This document shows positions 1 through 10,944 of a stretch of 64,000 nt of DNA, piece by piece (the stretch's first letter is position 1; every line of letters starts with the position of its first letter). Origin of the DNA: Neurospora tetraspora (taxonomy: Eukaryota; Ascomycota; Sordariomycetes; Sordariales; Sordariaceae); the NCBI RefSeq assembly GCF_033439725.1, contig NW_026944390.1:1922001-1986000 (forward strand), written 5' to 3'. Under the pieces are notes generated by a model. It saw only the letters and a program-made list of their open reading frames with translations, did not search any database and had not been told where the DNA came from. The translations under genes were made by a program, and so were the position numbers.

Positions 1-316
1 TATAGTGTTGTGTACAATCTAGCCCTGGTTTGTTTGTTAGTTTGGTATAAAAAAGCTAGATCTTACTAGAATTGGGAAAGCGGCCGAGATTCTCGCGGAT
101 AGATGCTGTGAATTGGTAGCTTGAAGTTTTGAAGAGGACGGAGAGATGCTTCTGTGGCGTTGAGAGCCCTGGTCATTGTCGAAACTCTACAAACGGAGAC
201 GAGATGTTCGGTTCCTAAGGCCAATGAGGGCTCTAAATTACCCTTGTTCTGCCCCGGTTCTGCCCCATCAGAAGAACCAAACTAACAAACAAACCAGTAT
301 TGTATTGTATACTATA
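1..316. mobile_element. MITE-like inverted-repeat element
   Basis: A 22-bp perfect inverted repeat lies at 25-46 and 276-297 (core CTGGTTTGTTTGTTAG). Outside it both arms carry weaker matches, including TACAAT and an outer TATAGT/ACTATA that brings the borders to about 1 and 316. No transposase frame lies between the arms; the 72-codon frame inside is not protein-like. Small size, inverted ends and a possible TA at the borders suggest a non-autonomous DNA transposon. The left border is at the window edge, so it cannot be confirmed. A related end occurs near 46853. The element family is not recognised. Confidence 0.5.
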
Positions 317-1206
317 CTAGGTAACGTCCCCCCGATCCCCGTTACGGTAAATTTTGTCGCTTACCTTACCTACCTACCGAGCCTACCTAGCTAGGTAGGT
401 AGAGACATTCGTGGTGACTGGTGAGTGATGATGATCTATCTCTCTTCATTCACAACATCTAGATTCTAGGTGGGTTAAAGTGACCAACCAGTACATGTCC
501 CGGTAAGTCTTTGTTCGTCCGTCCACCTTGGACTGAGGTGAATTTCCAACTCAACTCAATATCATCGTTCGTGGGGGTTAAGTTGACATGCCTCACGATG
601 GTTTCGATCCTAGCTCTTGTGGTTCCCCTTATGGCTCACGAACGAAAAGAGATGGTGAAAGGGGTGTTGTGGTATTCCATCCATCCAACCAAGCGAGCGA
701 GCGGGCATCATGAACTCGCGTTCAGGGGTTATCTAGTAGATATGACAGACAGCAAAATTGCCATTATTACAGTAAGGTGGCCTGAATTGGTATGGTAAAT
801 CATTAAGAGACGCCATGAGGTACATCGGTGACCTGAATAACTAACTCCCTCTAAGAACTCATCGCAACGAAAAACGGAGCAAGTAAACCCGAGAACATTC
901 GAACAAAAGCTTCGCAAACAGATCCCGTCCCATAAAAGAGAGGTAGTAAAGGTAGATTGGCAAAATATCCTAATGCATTTTTCGTCGCTTATATAGCAGA
1001 GAGTAGAGACCCATTAAGACATAACAGACATAAACCCCCCCGGCCACCGCCGCCAGTAACGTAACATAAAATAACTAGGAGTGGTATAATGGAAAGATGA
1101 TTCGCGCCCCGAGACACACATAGACATAAGACATAAACAACAAAAACAACAAGGGAGTATTTTTTTTCATACAGCAATAAGAGTTAGGTAGGTGGCAACG
1201 GAACTC
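317..1206. other. Intergenic region, nothing recognised
   Basis: This lies downstream of the acyl-CoA synthetase gene, which ends at 1207 on the minus strand. It contains short TAGGTAGGTAGG-like runs near 380-405, a pyrimidine-poor stretch and no frame with protein-like composition. The part next to 1207 is presumably the 3' untranslated region of the synthetase mRNA. Confidence 0.6.
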
Positions 1207-3453
1207 CTACTCCTTGGGGCCATAAGCCTCGTCAACCTCCTTCTTGTACTTGTTGAGGATGCCCTTGCGGTTGAGCTTCTGGGCGGCCGTTACGAGACCC
1301 TGTGAAAGATTCGGTTAGCGATGAGTTAAGTAAACAAACAGATGTGGACAGTGGGAAACTCACGTTCTGGGGGGTCCACTCCTCATCCGACATAACGACA
1401 CCCTCGATAATCTCAATGCCAGAAAGGCCACCGGCACGACCGGCGTTCTGGAGCTCCTTGAGAACGGCAGCCTGCAGCTTCTTGTTGTGTACGAGCTCCT
1501 CCAAGCTGTCACCCTTGACACCGATCGAAGAGGCGAGCTTCTTAAGGGCGGGTTCCGCGGGAACGATGATGGCGATGGGCTTGGAACGATCCTGGTCGGC
1601 GTAGACGCAGATGTTGGCGACGACGGCGGCGGAGCGGTAGATGGACTCGAGCTTCTCGAGAGCAATGTACTCGCCGTTGAGAGTCTTGACGAGGTTCTTC
1701 TTGCGGTCGATGATCTTGAGATGGCCGTTCTGGTCCCACTCGCCGATGTCGCCGGTCTTGAACCAGCCGTCCGCGGTCACGGCGGCGGCGGTCTCCTCGG
1801 GGTTCTCGTAGTACTCAGAGAGCACAGAGGGGCCACGGAGCCAGATCTCACCCTGGGGGTTGGGCTTGTTGGTGGCGAAGTAACCGGCGTCGGGGAAGTC
1901 GATGAGCTTGGCCTCGATCGAGGCGGGCATGGCGCCGATAGACTCGGCAGTCCACTCGTTAGGGTTCTGGAGGGTACCCATAGCGGTCGTCTCGGTAAGA
2001 CCATAGCCGATAATCATGGGGCAGATGGCCATGGAGATGAACTTCTGGGTATCCTTGGCGACGGGGCCACCACCGTTCAAGCAAAGCTTCATGCGGCCAC
2101 CAGTGGCATCCTTGATCTTCTTGAACACAACGGCGTCCAAAAGGCCGCTTCCAGGAAGACCGTAGGCCATAAGCTTCTCCTTAAGAGCAAGCGCGCCCCA
2201 GAAAAGGTTGCGGAGAAGAGGGCTGCCAGCGTTGACCTTGGCGAGAATGCCCTTCTTGACGGTCTCCCAGACGGCGGGGACACCGACCAAAACGCTGGGG
2301 GTGAACTCGCGGATATCGCCGAGGCAGTTGCGCACGGAGGTGTCGGAGAGGGTCTTGGGGTTACCGTAACCCATGGTCGAACCCCAGTAGAGGGAGGCGT
2401 TCTCGAAAACGAACTCGAGAATGTGGGCGAGGGGAAGGTAGGTCAGGAGGCGGTCACCGGGACCAACGAAGGGCTGGACGACGGGGCAGACACCAGCGAC
2501 TGGAACAAGGACGTTAGTAGCAGTTCACGCACAGAAAGAAAAGTTTGCGACCACTTACCGGCAGCGACGACGTTGCTGTGCTTCAGGGGCACACCCTTGG
2601 GGGTACCAGTAGAACCGGAGGTGTACATGATGCAGCAGAGATCCTCGGGGGCAGGCGCAACGGGCTCGACGGGGTTCTGCTTGCCGAGCTGGACAAGCTC
2701 GTCGAAGCTCAAGACAGTAACACCGCGCTCGGTCCTGAGAGCCTCAATGTGGGCATCCTTGGCCTTGTTCTGGTTGTTCCAGATGACGTGTGTGATGCCC
2801 TTGGCATGCTCAAGAACGCCGTTGAGGATAGGGAGGAGATGGGGGTCGAGGAAGATGGCCTTGGCGTTGGTAGCGACCATGGAGTACTTGAGACCCTCGG
2901 CGCCGAGAGTGTCGTAGGCGGTCACAATGGGCATGGACTGGGACGCGGAACCATGAGACATGGCGAGCCAGTTCTGGCTTGTGGCGGCGAAGATGTGGAC
3001 ACGGTCGCCCTGGTTGAGGCCGATGGCGCGCAGACCGGCGCCAACGTCGAGGGTGAGCTGCTCATACTCCTTGAAGGTAATGAACTCGTAGTGGCCGAGC
3101 TCGAAGTAGGTCCAGTTCTTGTCCACCTCGCGCTCCTCACCATCCACCATCTTCTTGACCTTCTTGGTCTCGACATGGGTGTTTACGAGCTTGCGGGAGC
3201 CCATGCACTGGTTGTCGCCATATGCGACGGCAGCCCACTTGACGAGCTTGTAAACGGTATCGATCTCCTCACCGATGGCGTGGTCCTCGCCCCATCGCCT
3301 GCTTGGGGGTCTGGCATGAAGACCGTCGATGGCGAGGGGGATGCGGCGAACAGGAGTCTCTCCATCGACGGGCTTCTGGCCTGGGACATCGAGAGTATAG
3401 GGGGGCTTGTTGACCAGCTTTGGGACTGGCGTCAAAAACGTCGGGGTAGCCAT
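1207..3453 (-). CDS. Long-chain fatty acid-CoA ligase (FAA1/FAA4 type)
   Basis: Predicted exons on the minus strand are 3453-2559, 2499-1364 and 1299-1207, separated by introns of 59 and 64 nt with GTAAG/GTGAG donors, giving 707 residues. This matches the roughly 700-residue yeast Faa1/Faa4 enzymes. It is an AMP-forming acyl-CoA synthetase that activates long-chain fatty acids with ATP and CoA for lipid synthesis, remodelling or oxidation. Visible motifs are the P-loop YTSGSTGTPKG near residue 277, GYGLTETTA near 461, WFKTGDIGEW near 545 and DRKKNLVKTLNGEYIALE near 563 (fatty-acyl signature). The splice after VVAAG rebuilds the family stretch YLPLAHILEFVFENA. The C-terminus (GPKE) has no PTS1 signal, so a peroxisomal-matrix role is not indicated. 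In Neurospora this locus is, from memory, NCU04380. Confidence 0.95.
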
Positions 3454-5296
3454 GATGGGCGATATTAGGAGTTAGGTAGGTAGAGCTCGAGAGCGCGTTT
3501 TTCTTTGTTGCTTAAGAGGAAGGCCGTCTTTATCGAGAAATGGGGGAGGAGATGCACGGATTGCCGAGGCCGCAGTCGCGCTAAACAAAATCCCGTCCTA
3601 GTGTCGGTTGCGGGACTTGATTTTACACGTGTCGTGTCGTCGTCTCGTAATTAACAAGGCAATGTAGAGGGCGTTGGTGGTTTGGATATGGTTAGGATAG
3701 TAGGGAGGTGAGAAAGGGAGGAAGAGGACGGGAGAGAGGACAAGAAGAGAGGTGGAGGTGGAAGCAACGGAAGGGAAAAGGACGGAGTTTTTTCTGTCTC
3801 TATTCCTTGACGGCAGCGGACGGGACGATGGACATACTTCAGTTGAGACTCGACTCGGGCGGGATGCGTCAGTTGGGGTTGGGATGCATCTTCATTTTGG
3901 GGAACCTTATGCCCACTTGGACTGGCAAGGGGCCCATTGGTCCACCACCTGCACCAAGAGCCCACCTTGAAGCCACTGGCCAGGGTGAAGTGCTCTTGCA
4001 ACTCTTGGCCCTTGCGATGACGAAACAGCGGCTTGGCCTTTAGGTGCGCTAATCTCGATAAAGGATGGCGCGTCTCTAGGCTTCTCCACTATTAAGAAAC
4101 AATATCACAACTCTAACGTTAAGAGATCGATATGCAGTGCTGGTAAAGTCACTTGCATCTTTTCCATTTCGAGTGCTTCTGCACACATGGCGCATCGCAG
4201 CAACCAGTTCGCAGACGCCATGTCGACTATTTTCTAGGCATCGGCGGGGTTATTGATCTGTCTTGTCGAAGGGTCAGACCGTCTGTCTCTTCCACGATAA
4301 CACAGGGGTCTAGTGTGATGGAGCTCTTCCGAACAAGCCGGGCAGACCTTACACGTACCGGATCACCGTGGGCGGTCTCGGACTATTTTCCAGCGATATG
4401 GCCAGTCTCGATGAGATAAGCTTTGCAGGCACTGTTGGTTTAACCGGTTAGGCACGGAAAGAAAAGAAATTGGGTGATGCAACGAGATGCTACCATGCGG
4501 GTCGGATTTGGGTAGAGCCACAGGCCCACTAGGTAGGAGCGAGTCGACACATTGAACGGGACGCTCCCGTCTGACAGGCGACGATGAAGGACACTTCACA
4601 AGAATTCAACACCATGGGAGCACAATCACAACATCAGCCCCGAACACTCACTGGAGCCGAGCATTGGCAGTCCGGCCTATCGAACCTATCGTCTTGGCGA
4701 GTTGACCAAGCGAGAGTGATCTCCCCCGCCTTTTTTTGACGCCCGTCCCGAGAGCCTCCACAGCTGGAATGCATCTCCCATGCGCGCATCTCTCCGAGCT
4801 CCGAGGTGCTCCGGCTCGGCCACATGCCCATATGTATATAAGACGGGGCACACGGAGACGGGAAGGGAGATGTGCTGGAGGACAGCAGGGACAACAGGGA
4901 CAGCATGCATCACCAACAGGGAAAGCTGTCGACTGTCGTCTGTTGTCCCGCCGGACCAAGCATTGGAAATGGAGACCCGGACGGCGCCCCACGGAAATCC
5001 ATCGATCGCGGTGTTCGAGTCGATTCGTTGGTTTTCTCCACTCCGTCTGCTCAACAAAAAATGTCATCCCTGTCTGCTCCCCACTCGATCTTAATTGGAG
5101 AAAAAGAGAGGAAAGATCCGAAGAGACATCGTCTGTGTGAATTTCCTATCTCGTAACTTGCAGGATCGATTGGCATCTCACTGCACTCACACATTGCGTC
5201 GAACTGTGCGTCAGTCGTCTGTATGTAAGTGGCAAGTAGCTTGCCCATAGCAACAACAACAAGACGTCCGGACTACACATCGTCAATAATACTACA
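3454..5296. promoter_or_regulatory. Divergent intergenic region with TATA-like box
   Basis: This 1.8-kb region separates the start of the minus-strand acyl-CoA synthetase from the plus-strand methyltransferase and should hold both promoters. A good TATA-like sequence (TATATAAG) lies at 4835-4842 on the plus strand, about 455 bp upstream of the ATG at 5297. Overlapping short frames on both strands around 4630-5250 have no domain or splice structure and were not called. No RNA gene was recognised. Confidence 0.5.
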
Positions 5297-7115
5297 ATGG
5301 AGAGGCAACAGGAGGGGCGCTGCGAAAAGTTAGAGAGCTTTTTGCGACTGCTCGGAAACGAGATCAAGGACTCGGACGACGCTGATGAAGGTTTGCGCGA
5401 GTGCCTTCTTTCTCAGTAAAAAAGGAGCCTCATAGAACTGACTCAACCAACCAAAACAGAGACATATGATCTCTACGCCCAAGACTTGCCCTCATCAGAT
5501 CTGGGTATTATCGACCCCAAGACCACCGAGTTGCAACTCACCGTGGCCGGTCGAGAGCTCACGATCCATCAATCCCCAGGAATCCTTTCCTCGGCCCGTG
5601 CCGGAGGTACCACCGGAGCCGGTGCGTAAATAAAAAAAACCCACCCACCCAGCCATGCCATTGCCAGCTCCTCGGGACCAGTCCATTCAAGTTATCCACC
5701 ACCACCACCCTACGTACCCTCCTTCTGTTCACACTACCCCTGGCCTTGATCCCTACTTATCACTCGTCCGTTGCCTGCCCCATATGACGATTTGTCATTC
5801 ATCATCTCCTTAACCGTTGCTGGAGCAACAGCTTCTGTTGTTGACTTTGGCATTCGTTATCGATGCGCTTCCCTTTCCCCTGTGCCTTTTTTCCGGTCCA
5901 TGTTGCTGTAGCATTGAGCACACATCTACACGTGTACATAGGTAGCAAACTACTTGTAGTGTACCTACCTACATATATGCACACTCGCACATAGCCGGAG
6001 ACGCTCACATACCTATACCTATACATTACACATCGACTCACATTTCCTCCTCCTCATCTTATTCGTCCTTTTTTTTCCCCAAGTCTTTTCATTTCCCGCT
6101 AAACGCATTCTGAATACCCTTTCCAGACTCTCTTCACTCTCCTGGGCCCTCTTCCAGACCCCTTTCATACTATCCTCAACCCATTTCGCACCCACTTACT
6201 ATCGAACTCATATCCCACCCCCTTCCTCCCTTCCACTCTCCCCCCTTCTTCCATCCTATCCCTCCCCTCCCTAACCATCAACTACCCTTCAACAATCATC
6301 AGAAACAAAAGACTAAATAACCCAAAACCCAAAAAGTAACATGGCGAATAACCCCCCTCTTCGCAACCTGGATTTCCTCCGCCTCCAACCCTCTCACCAA
6401 CCACCTCAACCTCCTTAACAACCCTTCATCAACAATAATCGAACTAGGCGCCGGCACCTCCGCCATCGTCGGCCTCCTTCTCGCTCCGCGCGTGGGTAGG
6501 TATGTGCTTACCGACCAGGGGTATGTGGCGAAGCTGGTTGAGCGCAACATTACGGAAAATTGGGCTTCGGTATCTCAACAACAACAACAACAAACTAGCA
6601 GCGGCGGCAGCAAGAGCAGAAAAGGAGGTCCGTCGAAACAGAAAGATAAGAGCGGTGGCGGCGGCGCGGAAGCAGGAGGACCTGGACCCGGTGAACGGCT
6701 CGTCTTCCGGGCACTAGACTGGGAAACCGACACGCCCACCTCCTCCCTAGCTCACCCCGTCTCCTCCTCCTTCGACCTAGTCCTGGCATGTGATTGCATC
6801 TACAACGAAGCCCTAGTCGATCCGTTCGTCTCTACCTGCGTCGACATTTGCAAGCTACGACGACACTCCGACACCACAGTCGCCGCCGGGGACAAGAAGA
6901 GGCCAGCAGCGGTGGTAGTGGTCGCGCAAGTCTTGAGAGATTCGGATGTGTTTAATGCGTGGATTAAGCGGTTTGTGCAGGATTTTCGGTGTTGGAGGGT
7001 GCCTGATGAGATGATGATTGATGAGTTGAAGAGCGAGGGTCAAGGGGGAAGTGGAGGAGGAGGAGGGACGTCGGGGTTTGTGGTGCATGTTGGGGTTTTG
7101 AGGGAGGGGAGGTGA
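5297..7115 (+). CDS. Lysine methyltransferase, RKM5/METTL21 family
   Basis: Exons 5297-5390, 5460-5621 and 6337-7115 encode 344 residues. The family is Rossmann-fold SAM-dependent methyltransferase family 16; the yeast member Rkm5 methylates a ribosomal protein. Recognition rests on the Q-S-P-G-I-L-S-S stretch, GGTTGAVTWRITPLFATW (made only when the second intron is removed), the SAM-binding motif IIELGAGTSAIVGLLL near residue 118, and LVLACDCIYNEALV near 232, the post-II acidic motif. A low-complexity Gln/Ser/Gly/Lys insert occupies about residues 160-200 and probably loops out. The first intron is 69 nt. The second is 715 nt (5622-6336), with a consensus donor GTGCGT but a purine-rich acceptor AAAAAG. 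The substrate cannot be told from sequence. Confidence 0.87.
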
Positions 7116-7552
7116 GGTGAGGGGAGGGGAGTACATGGCTTGGGAGGTGGGGATGCTGGGTAGTGGGTCTTAAGAGAGGGATAAAGTGAAGATGAAACCG
7201 AAGTGAAGAGCGATGCGCTGGATTGTCTTGTTGGTTGGGAACACTGTAGAGAGGCAGTAAAATCTGACTGGAAGATCACGCACTTGTCTGGAGGCATACT
7301 CGGGAGGTTGAACTGCTGTCAAAAGATTGTGATCATTAGATGATAGTATATAACCCATATACCAGCGGACGCAAAAGGCCCAAGTACCAAAACTCCCAAC
7401 CCCAGTTCGATCTGACATAGAAGCCCTTGAAGGCCGGTACGAAACCTAAAACCATCTGAAGCTTAAATCATCCGAACACGTCTGTCTGTGCGCGGTGTCC
7501 CGTTCATCCAATGTCCTGTAGTAGCGCGCTAAAAGAGTCGACATTAAACCCC
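7116..7552. other. Convergent 3' intergenic region
   Basis: A gap of 437 bp lies between the 3' ends of the methyltransferase (+) and the transglutaminase-like gene (-). It should hold both 3' untranslated regions. No further gene or repeat was seen. Confidence 0.6.
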
Positions 7553-9622
7553 CTAAACCAAATCCCAAGCACATATCCCCTTGAAACTGTACGCACACCT
7601 CCCTTTCCTCCTCAAATACTCCTCCTTCGTCAACCCTCTCGCACACTTATTATCTAACGTCGTCACCGCAAACACCGTAATCTTCTGTCCCGGCGCCCCC
7701 AGATCAATAGCAGGTATGTCTGCCCACCACCAAAACCCGTCCGTATCAATGGGCACGAAATCCTTCTTTCTGCCATCTCGCCCCTCGATCGCCACGACGA
7801 ACAGGTACTGCTTGCCCCCTCCGTTCTTCTCCGGATCCCAGTGCACGCACACCTTGCTGAACTGAAACCGGACCACTTCGCCGCTGTAGACGGGAATTGT
7901 GGCCGTACGCGGCTCCAGACTGAACTGGTCCAGTCCGTCTTTGTCTGCGTCACCGTACCAGCACGGAGTAGGGCCGTCTCCGAGAATGTACTCCTCCCAA
8001 GTCAAGATGCGGCCGTCGGAGCGGTAGAAGTGCCGTCGGTCTGTCGGAAAGTGTTTCTTGCCGATGATCTCGTTGGGCAGGTAGAACATCTCCGGGCTAA
8101 ACTGCTTATGGTAAAGTCTGTCGTCGCCTAGGTGGCCGGCGCCCCAGCAAGCGTCGATGATCTTCCATTCACCGCCGTCAATGCGGACCGCGTTCCAGGC
8201 GTGGTTTGATTCTTCGGGGGGAACAGGAGAGCCAGAGGTTAGATCGTGGTGGCCGAATCCCTTGCCGTGACCACTGATGAGGACACAGTCGAGCCCAGCA
8301 GCGAGGGCAATGGCTTTGTACACCTCTGCGTAACCCTGGCAAACGGCTTTGCCGCTGAATATCTGCTCAGCGGGTGTCGAATGGTGCGGAATGCAATCAT
8401 TGAAGAAGCCGTGGGTGTCGTATGCCATGTTGTGGTGACACCAGGTGAAGATGGCGCGGGCCTTGTCAGTGGGCGAGTCGAACGGGTCACAGAGGACGTG
8501 GGCTAGGTAACGAATGGTGTCATGGCGCGGAAGCGAAGAGGTCGGGTGCTGCGCCGCAACACTATCAGGCCCGGAGAAGTCTCGGCATATGAGGCAGACA
8601 GGACCGACTGGAGGGGCGGAGACTGATCGAGGAACCACCTCGGTGCCAGTGGTTTTTCGAGATACAACGACATCAAATGTAGGTCGAGAACTAAGCGGGA
8701 TGGGTGGTGGTGCTGGCTCTGGAACCGATTTTGGTCTGTAACTGAGTGGTGGAGGTGGCAGACTGCGGTTGGGAAGGGGTGGGCCTGGCTCTTCTTCAAC
8801 GTCGGGGAAGGTAGAATGCCTAGCTGGTCGCGAAGGAAGCCTAGGCGGCAGAGATGGGCGTGATGGGAGTGCCGGGGGTTCGCGGGACGTAGCAGGCGGA
8901 GGCGGTAACGAAGAGCGTGAGGGAAGTCGCGGGGGGCCTTGGGGCACGGCGGGCGGAGCTGATCTATCTGCTTCTCTTCCTTGCTCTTGCTGTGCCTCCC
9001 TGGCCTTTGCTTCGAGCTCACGTCTTGTCGGAGGTAGTGGCGGGAGGTTGGCTTGATCGAAAGCTGGCGGTAGCTTCCTAAGGGGATGGCCATTATCGGA
9101 CGTAATGCTAGTGCGCGCAGACGAAGAGGCCGTGTTGTTCCAGGACGATGTGGACACATTGGAGAGGTGTGAGATGTCGGACGAGTTGGAATTTCTTCGA
9201 GCGCCTGGGACAGGGAGAGAAGTGGAGGTTGTTCGTCGAGGTGGGAGAGCCGGAGAGGTTTGTTGAATAGAGTTTCGGGAGGGCAATGGGGGTGGTGGCG
9301 GCTTCTTGGTCAAGGTGGGCATCGGCTTGTCCTCAGGGATGTCTTGTTCGGTGGTTCGTCGCGGCAATGGGGGAGGCCTGTCAACAGCAGAGGCGGCCCG
9401 GGTTGGGCGTGGAGGGAGCGATGGAGTCGGGGGGCTTTCATTTCGATTCGGTGATATGGGATGGACAACAGGAATCTCTGTTGCAGCTCGAACGGGGGGC
9501 GGGGGCGGAGGTCGTTTTCCAGCAGTCGAAGGGGCTTTGAAGTTCTTTTGCTGGTTCAGGGCAGCGATACGCTCCGCCAGCGTGTTGAACACAGGCTCTT
9601 CCACGTCGGCCATCTTGAACAA
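7553..9622 (-). CDS. Proline-rich transglutaminase-like protein
   Basis: A single uninterrupted frame of 689 residues; a second ATG three codons in (MADVEE) could be the start. Residues 1-330 are low-complexity, with many polyproline PPPPPP/PPLP runs that could bind SH3 or WW domains. The C-terminal 340 residues carry a transglutaminase-like core of the CYK3/kyphoscoliosis-peptidase kind. The catalytic triad looks intact: Cys in GKAVCQGYAEVY (about 427), His in SNHAWNAVRID (about 473) and Asp in IIDACWGAG (about 489). Fungal Cyk3 proteins of this class act in cytokinesis and septum formation and carry an SH3 domain; none is visible here, so this may be a separate paralogue that binds SH3 proteins. 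Enzyme activity is inferred from the triad only. Confidence 0.85.
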   Translation of the reverse strand: MFKMADVEEPVFNTLAERIAALNQQKNFKAPSTAGKRPPPPPPVRAATEIPVVHPISPNRNESPPTPSLPPRPTRAASAVDRPPPLPRRTTEQDIPEDKPMPTLTKKPPPPPLPSRNSIQQTSPALPPRRTTSTSLPVPGARRNSNSSDISHLSNVSTSSWNNTASSSARTSITSDNGHPLRKLPPAFDQANLPPLPPTRRELEAKAREAQQEQGREADRSAPPAVPQGPPRLPSRSSLPPPPATSREPPALPSRPSLPPRLPSRPARHSTFPDVEEEPGPPLPNRSLPPPPLSYRPKSVPEPAPPPIPLSSRPTFDVVVSRKTTGTEVVPRSVSAPPVGPVCLICRDFSGPDSVAAQHPTSSLPRHDTIRYLAHVLCDPFDSPTDKARAIFTWCHHNMAYDTHGFFNDCIPHHSTPAEQIFSGKAVCQGYAEVYKAIALAAGLDCVLISGHGKGFGHHDLTSGSPVPPEESNHAWNAVRIDGGEWKIIDACWGAGHLGDDRLYHKQFSPEMFYLPNEIIGKKHFPTDRRHFYRSDGRILTWEEYILGDGPTPCWYGDADKDGLDQFSLEPRTATIPVYSGEVVRFQFSKVCVHWDPEKNGGGKQYLFVVAIEGRDGRKKDFVPIDTDGFWWWADIPAIDLGAPGQKITVFAVTTLDNKCARGLTKEEYLRRKGRCAYSFKGICAWDLV

Positions 9623-10944
9623 TCATGGAAAGAGCAAGATTGGGAGAAAAGAGTGAGAGCAAGAAACTAGGTGAGAAGGGGGGAAGGCTGAGTTTTCAAT
9701 CCCGGGCTCATCCAGGTACTCGGGTTATCTCGCCAATAGCAGGGGTGGAATTGAGCGACGGAGGCTGAGAGAGTCTGGTGGTCATCTTAGCGTTGCATTC
9801 ATAGCCGGGTTTATGGAGCACTAACACTTCACTCTAGGCAGCCACAGTCAATATCCACTCTCAAAGTGCGCCGTTGATTCTGGGCTTGGAGAGCACTTGA
9901 TTGGAGATGATAACTGAAGAGTCTCCAGCTCTGATAACGAAGCCGCCAAATTTTTGACTCTTCAACTCATAGATCCTAAAGAAATTCAAAGTCGTGAATT
10001 CGAAACATTTGATTAGGTAAGAGCCAGATACAAGCAGGGGCATGTTGTCGGTGGAGTTCCACTTGTCACAGCCTTCCAAGGCGTTGAATCAGGCGTTGTC
10101 CCTTGAGACTTCAGCTGTTAAAGGTCCAGAAGGTCCATCCAATGATGGAATAAGTGGGTCTTTTCCTCCCGTCCCCTGTCCGCGTGCCTGCCATGCCGCG
10201 CCTAACCCGCTACCCCGCCATCCCACCTGTTAAGGTAGGTAGGGCGTGGCTCCCCCGCAGTGCCCGCTAAAAAGCAGATCAACCCCCCAGGTTACCCATT
10301 CCATGGTGCAATGTCAACAAGCCATCCCCTGCCACAGGCCTGCCTCTCAGCCAAGAGACAGGCAGGAGGAGATTGCCCGCTTTCGACTTCCATCTCGAAC
10401 TCGATGCCTTAGGGCCGTCGCGTCTTGGATGGAACCAGCTCCTTCACTTTCCTCCTTGCATCTCAACGGGATCTCCTTCTGGCTCCGTACTCCCCCAGAG
10501 ACGGCAACAACAATCAGATGACAAGCTAAAGTATCGGCAAAGTACATATACCTCTCCCACTCCCACGCCGCCAACTCTGTCCCTTCATCCACAGAACGAA
10601 ACCATCAATCACATATTCTGGGCCTCATTTCATTGGACTTTGCTCTTATCCCGGCCCGAACAAACAGACGACTACAGGACGGCCACAGGACGCGTTACCC
10701 GACAGCTCTGCATCCGAGTCGCCGTTGGTACCCAGCCGCAGCGGGCGTCAAGTCCCGACCCGTCCCGTGTGTACAGCTAACAGAGCAGAAGCATATCCAT
10801 AAGCTTATCCAGCATCACATAAAAAGTAGAGGTAGCTGCTCGGCTGCTCGGCTGCCCTGACAGAAAGACTACCTTATTGCATCTTTCTACTTGTGCCTGC
10901 GGCATCGGTACAATTTTGACTTTTTCTCCCCGCACTTCTCCAAG
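9623..10944. promoter_or_regulatory. Divergent promoter region
   Basis: This 1.3-kb region separates two divergent start codons, the transglutaminase-like gene (-) and the F-box gene (+). An A-rich CACATAAAAAG lies about 130 bp upstream of the F-box ATG. Small frames at 10246-10860 show no homology or splice structure and were not called. Confidence 0.45.

Noticed and set aside
1487-2917. 476-codon plus-strand frame opposite the acyl-CoA synthetase
   Set aside because: It is antisense to a well-supported gene. Its Gly/Asp/Leu/Val-rich composition is typical of the reverse of a GC3-rich coding strand.
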